A stretch of 64,000 nucleotides of DNA, taken from contig CDMY01000343.1 in NCBI GenBank assembly GCA_001179505.1, positions 48,201-112,200 of the forward strand, in the 5' to 3' direction. Under the pieces are notes generated by a model that did not search any database, was not told the origin of the DNA, and was given only the letters and a program-made list of their open reading frames with translations. Positions within the stretch are counted from its first letter, which is position 1. Each line of letters opens with the position of its first letter. Shown here piece after piece: positions 22,334 to 32,036 of this stretch. The position numbers and the translations under genes were made by a program. Source of the stretch: Vitrella brassicaformis. Lineage: Eukaryota; Sar; Vitrellaceae.

Positions 22334-23756
22334 CTAACTTGGGACATGTATGTATTGTCCTGTACTTGAAGCCTTCTTCAACGCATCATCTACGCCAAGA
22401 CTCACGAGCCGAAACAGATAATCTCGCTGGTGGAGATCGGCGGGTCGTAGGACAGCCCCGTCGAAGATGAAATAGATTCCCGGCTCGCGAAGGACATAGT
22501 TGCAGCCTGCACACGCAAAAGAAGGACGTGACACCCACAAACAGAGAAAGAAAGAAAGAAAGTATTCAAGTTCGTCTTCATTCTTCATCCCACCTCCAAA
22601 GGCATGGTCCCAGCAGCCCTCTCCGTCATTAAAGACAAACTCGAGGCCCTGAATGAAAGCAAATCAAGCCGATCTATCAGACGAATGATGCATGTCTCTC
22701 CGTGTGATGTCCAGCTTACGTGTGACGGCACGGCCGCATGGAATACCCCGTCGGCACCAAACTTCGCACACCGGAAGCCGGGAGATGTTGTCCAGCCGCC
22801 CTTGGGCTGGTTGAAGTGGATGTGTGGTGTGGTCCAGCCGGTGAAGTAGATGATGTGCGTCCCTTTCGCAAGCCGCGCCGCCTGGTCGATGCCATACAGT
22901 AGATCTGAGGAAGAAAGGGAGGTCAGATTGCGACAGATTCCTCTTATGTGTTCATTCTACGGCTCTCTTACCAACAACACCGACATTACTCCAGTGCTTG
23001 AGTCTCCGTAGCTGTCCATCTCGCAACAGGTACACTCCCTTCTCGTCGATCTTGTAATTTCCTGAAAAGACAAAAGAAAGGAAGAGACGCACGATATCGA
23101 TTTCAACAGAGGCCCGCACTATCCCTCCCAAGCGCTCACTGTTTTCACCACCCGGCTTGTTGTCCCAATTCGTGTGACTCTTTTCACACACGACCAACTC
23201 GGTACTAGAGTCGGTAGCCTGCATGCATCGCATACACCAAACAAAACACACATCAAGCCATATTCCCGTGTCTTAACTTACCCGCTGTTCGATATCGATG
23301 TGGATATACCACATGTCTCCGCCCAACGCGACGCACTCCTCGTCGCTCCAGCGGCCCTTGTCGTTCCTGAAGTGGCACACGGGGGGGTGCCACCCCGACG
23401 AGTACAACTGAAAACAACCAACACATTCAGACAGATGGCTCAGCCAGTCTCCTCATTTCCCCCATGAGCTTACGAGATGGATCCCGGGGCTCTCGAATTC
23501 CACCTGCATGCAGAACACATCGAAACACGGTTTCATCTGGTCATTTCCGTCCCCCCTCGCTAGGACAGGTCACCTCATCGTCGTCGTAGTCGCTCTCGTC
23601 GCTGCGGAAGGTTTTAATGTCGCGCCAGACGTTGTGAGGCACGAGGGAGCCCAGCTGGGACAGTGTGCGGTTTCTGTGGTCTTCCAGAAGGGCGGCGACA
23701 TCGTCCCGGCTAATGAAGCTGGCGAGGCCTGGCATCTCCATCGCGGGAGGAATCAT
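22334..23756 (-). CDS. Protein with two tandem CBM25/CBM53-like starch-binding modules
   Basis: Eight exons from ATG 23756. After an N-terminal region rich in acidic residues (DESDYDDDE), two modules follow. Module 1 holds LYSSGWHPPVCHFRNDKGRW, then THTNWDNKPGGEN-NYKI-like residues and KGVYLLRDGQL. Module 2 holds HIIYFTGWTTPHIHFNQPKG, KFGADGVFHAAV, GLEFVFNDGEGCWDHAFGG and NYVLREPGIYFIFDG. The W...H/F..., FVFNDG.G.WD and Y.....G.Y pattern is that of CBM25/53 modules, which bind alpha-glucans in starch synthase III and amylases. No catalytic domain was seen, and the frame stops at 22334 after HVPS. A role in starch binding or granule organisation is inferred. A splice to the downstream USP could not be placed in phase, but it is not excluded. 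Confidence 0.7.
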
Positions 23757-24092
23757 GATGGAACCGAGGGGAGAAACGCGATCGCCCCAAATTGCGAGCT
23801 TGGCAGGCCGCTCACTTTTTAGATGGCAGTCAGAGAAGCAAAGGTGGCATCCATGCTAGTAGCTCAATCCACCAGCCATCAATCCGACGGCACGAAGGGA
23901 TTGTGTGTGGCCCTTCCAATCAAATGACTCAACCCTGCACCAGTTGTTGGTAAACCAATTGACTAAAGATGCAGAGAGAGAGAGAGAGAGAGGGACGACA
24001 GAGCCAAGCGAGAGAAGCACGATCTGTGTCGTATGTCCGGCCAATCATCCCACACACGAGGTCATCAATCACATTGAATAAAGTATCGTCCA

Positions 24093-24467
24093 TCATACAG
24101 ACAAACAGACAGGTATGTCTTGCGTGCGTCCATGATGGCGGTCGGTGTCGATGACGCGGAAGTAGGCCAGCTGTGAGTAGCTCGTCACGTGTTGGGCGAT
24201 CCTCGGCATCAGCGTCGCGACCCCCAACACGTCTCTGAGAGTGATGTCCTGGTGGTGGTGGGGCTGCTGCTGCGACGATGCACTGCTGGCACCTACAACA
24301 CAATCACACACACAATCACACACACAATCACCTGTGTGCCGGCATGATTGTGTCATCCTGCAGCCTCTCTGTTACCATTGGCAGCGGCCGACGCGGCAGA
24401 TGAAGATGGCTCGTCAGCTATAGAGTCACCGGCTCCTTCACAAGCAGCAGCAGAGATAGTCACATCT
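24093..24467 (-). pseudogene. Truncated family B copy (B5): leader exon plus F-box-like segment
   Basis: The leader exon (24376-24467) encodes a stretch ending SIADEPSSSAASAAN. It is spliced to 24093-24292, which encodes VATLMPRIAQHVTSYSQLAY then FRVIDTDRHHG. That corresponds to the F-box-like AIAECLSSYADLCAFRRIDK of intact B genes. The frame then stops at 24093 in a TCTG microsatellite. About 300 downstream residues of the family are missing. It could be a short F-box-only protein, but truncation is more likely. The first mini-exon is absent. Confidence 0.6.
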
Positions 24468-24639
24468 GCACACCTGCGAACAGACACAGCACGGACATCA
24501 TATCAGTGAATGTGGCGCCTCATCGATATGTGAGCCTCCGAGTGGCCTGTCATTAGCTTGCCGTACCTCAGTTGGCTACTCGGCTGCCCTTGACTGTCGC
24601 TCTGTTGCTGGACGGCACTTGAAAGTGTCGGAAATCTGC

Positions 24640-24830
24640 GACAAACACACAGACATCACACAGACTGTCATTACTGATGCCATCAGGCCTTGTCCTCTCT
24701 CACCTCACTGCGTCAGGTCACCGGGAGTCAGACAGATTGGCGGCGGCATCTGTGTTGATCGATGCATCACGACAGCTCTTTGTGCACCTCCCACACAGTG
24801 TACAACGCCCTACGCAAAGCTAGGGTGCTC
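24640..24830. promoter_or_regulatory. Conserved intergenic block 2
   Basis: Homologous to blocks 1 and 3 (CAGACAGATTGGCGGCGGCA, CATCACGACAGCTCTTTG). It is adjacent to the B5 5' end, but no family A gene follows, so the A partner appears lost. Confidence 0.5.
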
Positions 24831-24870
24831 CCTGAAACCGCTATTGGCGCACAAACGCCTCGCCAGAAGG

Positions 24871-25077
24871 ATGGGTAACGTAGATAGTATAGTTCCTATA
24901 AGTCGAGAGGAGCTGGAGCGTGCTCGTCGTGTGTACCAGAAGCTTGAGGCCGTCCCACCGACCACTCTCTCCAAAGTGGAGCGGGCCGCGTACGGGCTAC
25001 TTCTCAGGGACCATCCGGTTCGTAGGAAAGATGCGCGGGGAGAGAGGGGACACCGCAATCGCGCCTCGTTCCTATGA
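24871..25077 (+). CDS. Small ORF of unknown function upstream of B1
   Basis: 68 codons from ATG 24871: MGNVDSIVPISREELERARR then VYQKLEAVPPTTLSKVERAA. It has balanced composition unlike the surrounding microsatellite shadows, so it may be a real short gene or an upstream exon. I could not join it in phase to the B1 mini-exon. No family was recognised. Confidence 0.35.
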   Translation: MGNVDSIVPISREELERARRVYQKLEAVPPTTLSKVERAAYGLLLRDHPVRRKDARGERGHRNRASFL

Positions 25078-25185
25078 CGCCTCACTGGTCGGTTCGTCTG
25101 TGTGTGCAGCATCACAACAAGGCCCTCGATCGGCTGAGTGGAATAGAGTTCTTTGATTACCTCACCCGACGAGTGCTTCGCCGGC

Positions 25186-26484
25186 ATGTCCAGTGCCCGG
25201 CGATGGCTGACAGGCATGTTCACGGTGAGGCAAGCGAGGGAAGAACCACCACATGCACAACTGACGCCTGTCTGTGGGTGTTGATTGCAGACATCGGCTG
25301 CTGCTCGGGGTGAGGCTGGCACTTCTAGCACGTCATCGTCACTCGAGTCGGCCGCTGCCAATGGTAACCCAACATGTTCGCTGCAGAAAGGCAGAATGAT
25401 ACACCTGTAGTTCTGTGTGTGTGTAATGGTCACAGGTGGCGGTCAGAGAGAGGGCGTTTCGTTCGCTGCCCTCCCTGCTGAGGTGACGCCGGCCATCGCT
25501 GAGTGCCTCAGCAGCTATGCCGACCTGTGTGCCTTCCGCCGCATCGACAAGAGCCGCCATACCGCCCTCACCCCCACCGTCCTGCTGCCCATTCTGCAGC
25601 GTCTGTTGGTCGTCCTGCCCTCCGCTGTCGGCCTCGGTGTGTTGGTGGAGGTGCCCATCCCCCAGCTGCCGCTCCCTGCGGCACTCAGCCACGGCTGCTG
25701 CGTTACGGCACTCTTTGAACAGCTCAGCCGCCGGCTGTTCATTCTCGAGAAGGGCGGCAAGTGGGCCAGATGGAAACCTGTGCTGGAGATGCTGTATCTG
25801 CTGAGAGGCAAGAGGCCACTGGTGCTGGGGGATGACAACTTCGGCGTCTTCGGCAGCCGGGCGGCCTTCATGAGTGAGACGGAGGCGATCCGCCAGTGGA
25901 AGATGCTGAGCTGGGGGGTCACTGTCGATCATGGCGGCCGAGAGATGAGGCTGATGGTGCGCGATAAGATCCTCGAGCGCTCGTCTGCCTATCAGCTCCC
26001 CACCCTCGTCACCTCTGCCAGCCCCCTCTTCCGTCATGATGCATTCGATGGCACCGACCCGCCCACACAGCTGAATGGCTACCTGTACCCCACTTACACA
26101 TCGATGATGGCCTTCGAGCTGTTCCGCCGGCTGATCATGAGCGGCCCCATCTATAACATCAGGCACTGGTCGTCTTACTGTCGTGATACTGCTGCATTCC
26201 GGCGTGTGGGCGAGCTGCTGGCGGCCCCTCCCAGCGACGCGGCACAGTGGGGGGCGGCCGTATTCGACAAGAGGCCGGGATGGCATTATAGGCTGGTGGT
26301 CTTCGGCAGTGAGGCGATGGGCGAGGGGAATCTGGCAGTCATCGAGCTGGTGGGCTGGGAGAATGGACGGTATGTCATCGTGTTCACGACCGAGTCGGCC
26401 CCCTTCGCCCAGACGCGCACTGTGGCGATGAGAGTGCTGGGGAATCAGCTGGAGGGCAAGGTGTGGCGAAGGGAGAACGAATAG
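25186..26484 (+). CDS. Family B protein B1, F-box-like
   Basis: Model join(25186-25224, 25291-25363, 25436-26484), 386 residues, with all junctions in phase. The 39-base first exon encodes MSSARRWLTGMFT. The second encodes a Ser/Ala/Thr-rich linker. The third begins GGGQREGVSFAALPAEVTPA and AIAECLSSYADLCAFRRIDK, an F-box-like start (LP.EV...I...L....DLC.FR.). The conserved middle includes LEMLYLLRGKRPLVLGDDNF, GVFGSRAAFMSETEAIRQWK and a Trp-rich segment. The C-terminus has RPGWHYRLVVFGSEAMGEG and TTESAP, then RVLGNQLEGKVWRREN. No catalytic motif was recognised. A ubiquitin-ligase receptor role is only an inference from the F-box-like N-terminus. Confidence 0.8.
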
Positions 26485-26849
26485 AGGTGGATGGGTGACA
26501 GGATGCGTAGTTAAGACTACGATTGCTTGAGGGTGAGACAGACAGATGAATAGCCAAGCAACAAGTCTCCCTCTGTCTGTCTCTCCCTGCATGCGAAGCG
26601 CATGTCGTGTGTACTGTGTGGTGCGTTGCATTGTGTTGACTCTCTCCCGTGAACGGTCTATGGCATGTGTGAGGCTAATGTATGGCGTGACTTCCCTTCT
26701 CATCGCGTGTGCCTTTTCGTGTGTGCACTCATTCATGTGTGAGTGGACGCATTGGGTTAAAAGCTGATGTTTTTCCACCCTTATGCGCCGAAGTGATGTT
26801 CCGATGGATGAGCGTCAGGCTTGGCTTTGTGGCTGTGTGTTGTGAATGA

Positions 26850-27066
26850 ATGAATGGAGACCAATTCATACAGATGTCTGAATCCAGTGTCTGCAGTTAT
26901 GCTCACGACGCATAAGTCGATCAACCACACGGCGCAGCCTGACGAACACTATGATCAGGCCTGATGCAGCCGCGTGTACCTTTCCACTCAATTGTTCACT
27001 CACCCGCCGCACTGCACCGACCCATTGATAAACAAACGCATTCACTTGGCTCTCTGCCTCGAAAAC
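26850..27066 (+). repeat. Dispersed repeat R1, copy 1
   Basis: Contains TGCAGTTATGCTCACGACGC, ATAAGTCGATCAACCACACG, GCGCAGCCTGACGAACACTA and GATCAGGCCTGATGCAGCCG. Other copies are at 30455-30655 (same strand), and 37318-37465 and 59515-59625 (opposite strand). It lies about 370 bases beyond the B1 stop. Confidence 0.85.
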
Positions 27067-28370
27067 TATACAGTATATAAAGTAAAGAAATTCTGTCTGC
27101 ACTGTGTGGTACAGGGAGTGGGAAGGCAAGACAGCAGGACAGATTGTTCCACACTGATGCGATGCCACAAACACACACAAACCGAAAAGCCCGAGAACGT
27201 ATGGTCACACAGAACAACACAGGCTCGCAAGACGCTGATTCCGTCTCACCCCTTACGACATCAACATATATCATCAAAAGAGCGACGATGAAGTGCCTAC
27301 AGCCAGACATCGAGAGCAGAGAACGTGTGTTGTGAGTGAGTGAGTGAGTGAGATTTGTTGTTCCATCACTCACCTTTTGATGTGTGATCAGGCGCTCACC
27401 CTGGCCATTCCCTCTATGGCCATTCCCTCTATGGCCCTCAGTCTCCTTCTCCTATCTGCATCGCCTATGGGCGGACAGTTGGTGATGGCCACAAACCCTA
27501 CAACGCCCGTCCCATGGCTCTCGTCCTTTGGCCTCAGGGATGCATATAAGCCATCCCCCTCAGACAGCTGCTGCAGGAAGGTCAGCTGCAGCCGACCCGA
27601 TGCGAGGGAGGCCCTTGGCGGAATCACCGTCTCAGAGGCATCCACTTGCTCGCCCTCATGCTCTATGGTCGCCACAAGGTCGAAGAGCAGGGGGTTGCTG
27701 AAAGTGAGCTGTACTACATTCTTCGTCGTCATCTTGAGGTTCAGTATCGAATCGTTGTCGGCTTCAGGGGCGATGGTGTACGTCAGACCGTTGACTGTCT
27801 GTCGGAAGACCTCTGTGCCGTTCGCCGCTGCGAAGATGAAGGTCATCTCATTGCTCGCATCAAAGGGCGTCTGACTGGTGAGCGAGTCGTCCTGTGAGAT
27901 GGTCGCAGATGAGACAATGCTGTTGCTCTCATCGACGGTCGTCAGGGAAACACTGCCCGGGCCGAAGTTCTGAATGGCATAAACCACATGACCCACATGC
28001 ATCCTGTATTGTGCCATGAGCCATGCCATCTGTTTGCACCTGCACATACAGGGAGAAGCTCCCGTCCGTTTTCATAATACCGATCACAGCGAGGTGGTTG
28101 AGAGAGCCTGGCGTGAGGCGCGAAACGGGCTGCATACAGCACACAGGACAAACATCACCATGCACATCAAGACACGTCGTGATCCCATTCGTACCGAGAA
28201 GGCCTGTGCTTGCGTTGAAGTCTGGGCCAGCACAGCAGACGGCAGCAGGGCAGGAACAGCAGCCAGGAGACTCAACACAACGCACACAGATGACACCATC
28301 TTCCCTCACAGCAGCCACAGCACGCGTCTTCACTTCTGGACTCGGCAAACACGCTGGCTTTAGGTAACGA
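26890..28370. repeat. Inverted duplication arm 1 (partner about 35925-37470)
   Basis: Carries family C gene C1 plus its 3' flank and repeat R1. The same order is found in reverse orientation at 35925-37470 around C2. The shared 3' flank includes a GAGTGAGTGAGTGAG/CACTCACTCACTCAC run and the R1 element. Confidence 0.8.
27388..28299 (-). CDS. Family C secreted protein C1
   Basis: Three exons, 28195-28299, 28040-28129 and 27388-27969, 258 residues. MVSSVCVVLSLLAAVPALLP then SAVLAQ is a clear signal peptide. The mature part reads GSLNHLAVIGIMKTDGSFSL, NFGPGSVSLTTVDESN, DDSLTSQTPFDASNEMTFIF, then GTEVFRQTVNGLTYTI and LQLTFLQQLSEGDGLYASL. It looks like an all-beta extracellular domain, with no cysteine pattern and no recognised family. 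The end IEGMAIEGMARVSA contains a 15-bp tandem duplication absent from C2. It is head-to-head with B2 and tail-to-tail with B1. Confidence 0.75.
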
Positions 28371-28633
28371 AAACGACATCTGATTGAGAGACAATGCGGA
28401 GCGGAGAGTTCTCTCCTCTCACTTGCGAGCTTGAAGAGTATCGACCCGCCCGAACTGATTGAACTGTCTGATTGATGCTGATCTGACGGGTGAGAGAGGG
28501 GGTGGCGAGGGCGTGAGGGATGACAGTCTGCGTGATGTCTGTGTGTTTGTGGCAGATCTGTCACTCAAGGACTGCTGCTCTCAATCTCGTCTGCGGCAGC
28601 GGGATGAACCAATCCCCGGGATGCTTCACCGGC

Positions 28634-29974
28634 ATGTCCAGTGCCTGGCGATGGCTGACAGGGCTGTTCACGGTGAGGCCAGCGAAGGCAGAAGCACCGC
28701 ATGCACAACTGATGCCTGTCTGTTGGCGTTGATTGCAGATGTCGGCTGCTGCTCCTGACGGGGCTGGCACTTGTAGCACATCATCGGCTGCGTCTGCTGC
28801 CAATGGTAACCCAACATGTTCGCTGCAGAAAGACACACGGTTGCCGATACACCTAATAACACTGTGTGTGTGTGTGTGTGTGTGTGTAATGGTCACAGGC
28901 GGCAATCAGCGAGAGGGCGTTTCGTTCGCTGCCCTCCCTGCTGAAGTGACGCCGGCCATCGCTGAGTGCCTCAGCAGCTATGCCGACCTGTGTGCCTTCC
29001 GCCGCATCGACAAGGGCCGCCATGGCACACTCACCCCCACCGTCCTGCTGCCCATTCTGCAGCGTCTGTTGGTCGTCCTGCCCTCCGCTGTCGGCCTCGG
29101 TTCTCTCGTCGTGTGTCTAATCCCCCAGCTGCCGCTCCCTGAGGCACTCAGTCACGGCTGCTGCATAACAGCACTCATCAAAGAGCTTAGCCGGCGGCTG
29201 TGGATGATGGAGAGGGGCGGCAGCTGGGCCAGATGGAAACCTGTGCTGGAGATGCTGTATCTGCTGAGAGGCAAGAGGCCACTGGTGCTGGGGGATGACA
29301 ACTTCGGCGTCTTCGGCAGCCGGGCGGCCTTCATGAGGGAGACGGAGACGATCCGCCAGTGGAAGATGCTGAGCTGGGGGGTCACTATTGGTTCCCATCA
29401 GAGACCCCTGATGGATGGCGACAAGATTCGCGACCGCTCGTTTGGCTATCGTCTCCCCACCCTCCTCACCAAACCCAGCCCCCATTTCCCCCATGACACA
29501 TTCGACCCCGCCGACCCGCCCACCGACGACTGCGGCACTTATGCCACCTACACTTCAATGGCTGCCTTTGTCCTGCGCGGCTGGCTTGGTGACGGCGGCC
29601 ACACCAGTTGCGCCAGATACTGGCTGTCCGACCGTTTCACTTCTGCTGCATCCCGGCGTGTGAGTGAGCTGCTGGCGGCCCCTCCCAGCGATGTGGCACA
29701 ATGGGGGGCGACCGTATTCGACAAGAGGCCGGGATGGCATTATCGGCTGGTGGTGTTCGGCAGTGAGGCGATGGGCGAGGGGGACATGGCAGTCATCGAG
29801 CTGACGGCTTCGGGGGATCTGACGGATTCGGGGGATTGGACGATGGGAGCTTGGCGCCTTGTGCACATCTACACGACCGAGTCGGCCCCCCACGACCAGA
29901 CGCGCTCTGTCGTGATGCGAGTGCTGGGGGACCACCTGGGGGGCATGGTGTGGCGAAGAGAGAGAGAGACGTGA
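28634..29974 (+). CDS. Family B protein B2, F-box-like
   Basis: Model join(28634-28672, 28739-28805, 28899-29974), 393 residues, in phase throughout. The first exon is again 39 bases and encodes MSSAWRWLTGLFT. The second encodes MSAAAPDGAGTCSTSSAASAAN. The third opens GGNQREGVSFAALPAEVTPA. Most of the first 200 residues are nearly identical to B1, while the 29400-29660 region is divergent (for example DDCGTYATYTSMAAFVLRGW). The C-terminus is TTESAPHDQTRSVVMRVLGD then HLGGMVWRRERET. A TG-repeat intron (28860-28890) separates exons 2 and 3. High conservation of part of the protein beside local divergence suggests recent duplication with selection or gene conversion. Confidence 0.8.
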
Positions 29975-30454
29975 ATGGGCGGCACGGTAGATGGAGTACG
30001 GTGTGCTTGACTGAGGGTGAGGCAGGCAGGCAGACAGACAGACAGACAAGCAACGGCTTTCCCTCTCTCTCTCTCTGCCTGTATGCGACCTGCGGGTGCG
30101 TCTGCGGTGCGGTGCTTTGCCTTGCCTTGCCTTGCCTTGTGTTGACTCTCTCTAGTGTGGATGGGCTGGCATGTGTGAGGCTAGCGTATGGCGTGACTTG
30201 CGTGCTCATCGCGTGTGCCTTGGCTGACTGATACGTATCAGTAGCAAGCAGTGATTCAACTCTTCGTGTGTGCACTCATTTATGTGTGAGTGGACGCATT
30301 GGGTTGAGACGACGGTCGTACGTCTTGCCTTTGTGATGGGACAAGGCTGATGTTTTTTCGTCGGTGCGCCTTTCTTTGTTCCTCCACCCTCATGCGCCGA
30401 AGTGATGTTCCGATGGAGGAGCGCCAGGCTTAGCTCTGTGTGTGTGTGTTGTGA

Positions 30455-30655
30455 ACGAATGGAGACCAACTCATACAGATGTCTGAATCCAGTGTCTGCA
30501 GTTATGCTCACAACGCATAAGTCGATCAACCACACGGCGCAGCCTGACGAACACTATGATCAGGCCTGATGCAGCCGCACATACCTTTCCACTCACCCGC
30601 CACACTGCACCCACTCATAGATAAACAAAGGCATTCACTTGGCTCTCTGCCTCTA
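30455..30655 (+). repeat. Dispersed repeat R1, copy 2
   Basis: Near-identical to 26850-27066 and in the same position relative to the upstream B gene (about 480 bases past the B2 stop). Confidence 0.85.
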
Positions 30656-30717
30656 TCTAAAGTACTCGTAGAGAGTGAATGTATACCAAAGACCGACAAG
30701 CATCGATCTTCGTTTTT

Positions 30718-30762
30718 ACGGAGAGTGCTGGGGGATCAGCTGGGGGGCACGGTGTTGTAGCG
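30718..30762 (+). pseudogene. Family B C-terminal remnant (B7)
   Basis: Encodes RRVLGDQLGGTVL then TAG. This matches the last residues of family B proteins (RVLGDHLGGMVWRRE). Nothing else of a B gene is present, so it is a fragment left by rearrangement just beyond R1 copy 2. Confidence 0.55.
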
Positions 30763-31117
30763 CGGGTGAGAGACAGCAGACAGCTGTTCTGACGTGTCCC
30801 TTCCCCGGCTGCATGCATGAGTAGGAAACAAACACTGGTCGTAGTGGACGTCAGTTGATCTGCATGCATTGACGTCAGAGACACAACATTATGCATCAAC
30901 TCGATGGATGGTCAAGTCCTCTGCCTCTGACGACGGCAGCATCAACGTTCGCAAAGGAGCACGCGAAGAGCGGACAATATCTCGGCAAATATAAAATGTA
31001 GACAGCGGTAGTCACGGCCTCCCTCCCGCCCCACTGCCCGACCGTCTGACCGTCCCAACAAAGAGGCCTGGTCACGTCTGTCGGGAAAGAGAGACACACA
31101 ACAAACAGAGACATGCG
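30763..31117. other. Intergenic, no gene seen
   Basis: No conserved coding content was recognised. It is downstream of the minus-strand USP gene. Confidence 0.4.
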
Positions 31118-31854
31118 TCAAGGTATGTGTTGGCAACGATTAGCCACCTTCTTGGAGGCCGCCGGCTGCGCTGCATCGGGCCCGTCGGCAGGCGCCTCGG
31201 CCAGCTCGGGCGGCGACACGGCAGCCAGGGCGTTGGGCTGCACATAGGTGGCCATGTAGGCCTGCACGGACGCACGCACGAATCGATGACAGAGACACAC
31301 ACACATAGGCATACCATGACTGACTGAATGAGGACCGCCGGCCGCCTTCCTAAGGTCTCATTCTTCACTCACCTGGTGCTGCAGCACGAAGTCGAGGGAG
31401 ACCTCTTCAATAATGTTGACTTGGTCGTCAAACACAAGCCACTTGGCTGCATGCATGATTTGGATACATACATACATACATACGAGTGGACTGACTGCTC
31501 ACTTACATTGGCCGTTCGGTGCGATGTGTCGGTGGTACTCGACGTAGTGGCCACTGTGAAGGCTGCTGCCCCGGTGCTCAATGACAGCTGCGGTCAGGAG
31601 AGCACACAGACAGACAGACAGACAGACCCACACACACATCCATCCAACCATCGACCGTCTCTCTCTCCGTCCTGCCAGTGAGTGGCGCGTGTGTGGGTGT
31701 GGCGGGTGCACCCTTACGTACATGTCAGTATGTGTCCCTCCGTCTGCTTTTGGGCATAGGGTGAGACGTCGAGCTCCTCGGGAAGGAGAACGTGTGTCTC
31801 ATTCTGTTCACACACACACACACACACACAGAGCGGGTGTGTCGGTCAAACATG

Positions 31855-31889
<35 letters not shown>

Positions 31890-32000
31890 TGCTCGTGGCC
31901 CCCGAAGCGCTTGTAGTGGACGCAAAGGGCCGGTGGCACGGTGGCCATGGAGAGCCTTTTGGTTGCGTTGCACTTGTGGCCACACCGCTCACAGAAGTAC

Positions 32001-32036
<36 letters not shown>

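Noticed and set aside
22334-22508. Direct in-frame splice from the CBM gene into the USP gene
   Set aside because: The exon phases tested (22508 exon to 22299 exon) do not give the USP-like frame. Kept as two genes, with the fusion left open.
25436-26484. TLDc domain in family B (because of the LVLGDDNFGVFGSR stretch)
   Set aside because: Only one short stretch is reminiscent; the order and spacing of other TLDc landmarks were not found.
25860-26778. 479-codon minus-strand frame antisense to B1
   Set aside because: It is the shadow of the B1 coding strand; similar antisense frames exist opposite B2 and B3. The plus frame has the splice structure and family conservation.
26850-27066. R1 as a tRNA- or rRNA-derived SINE
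   Set aside because: No A/B box pair, cloverleaf or poly(A) tail was recognised by eye.
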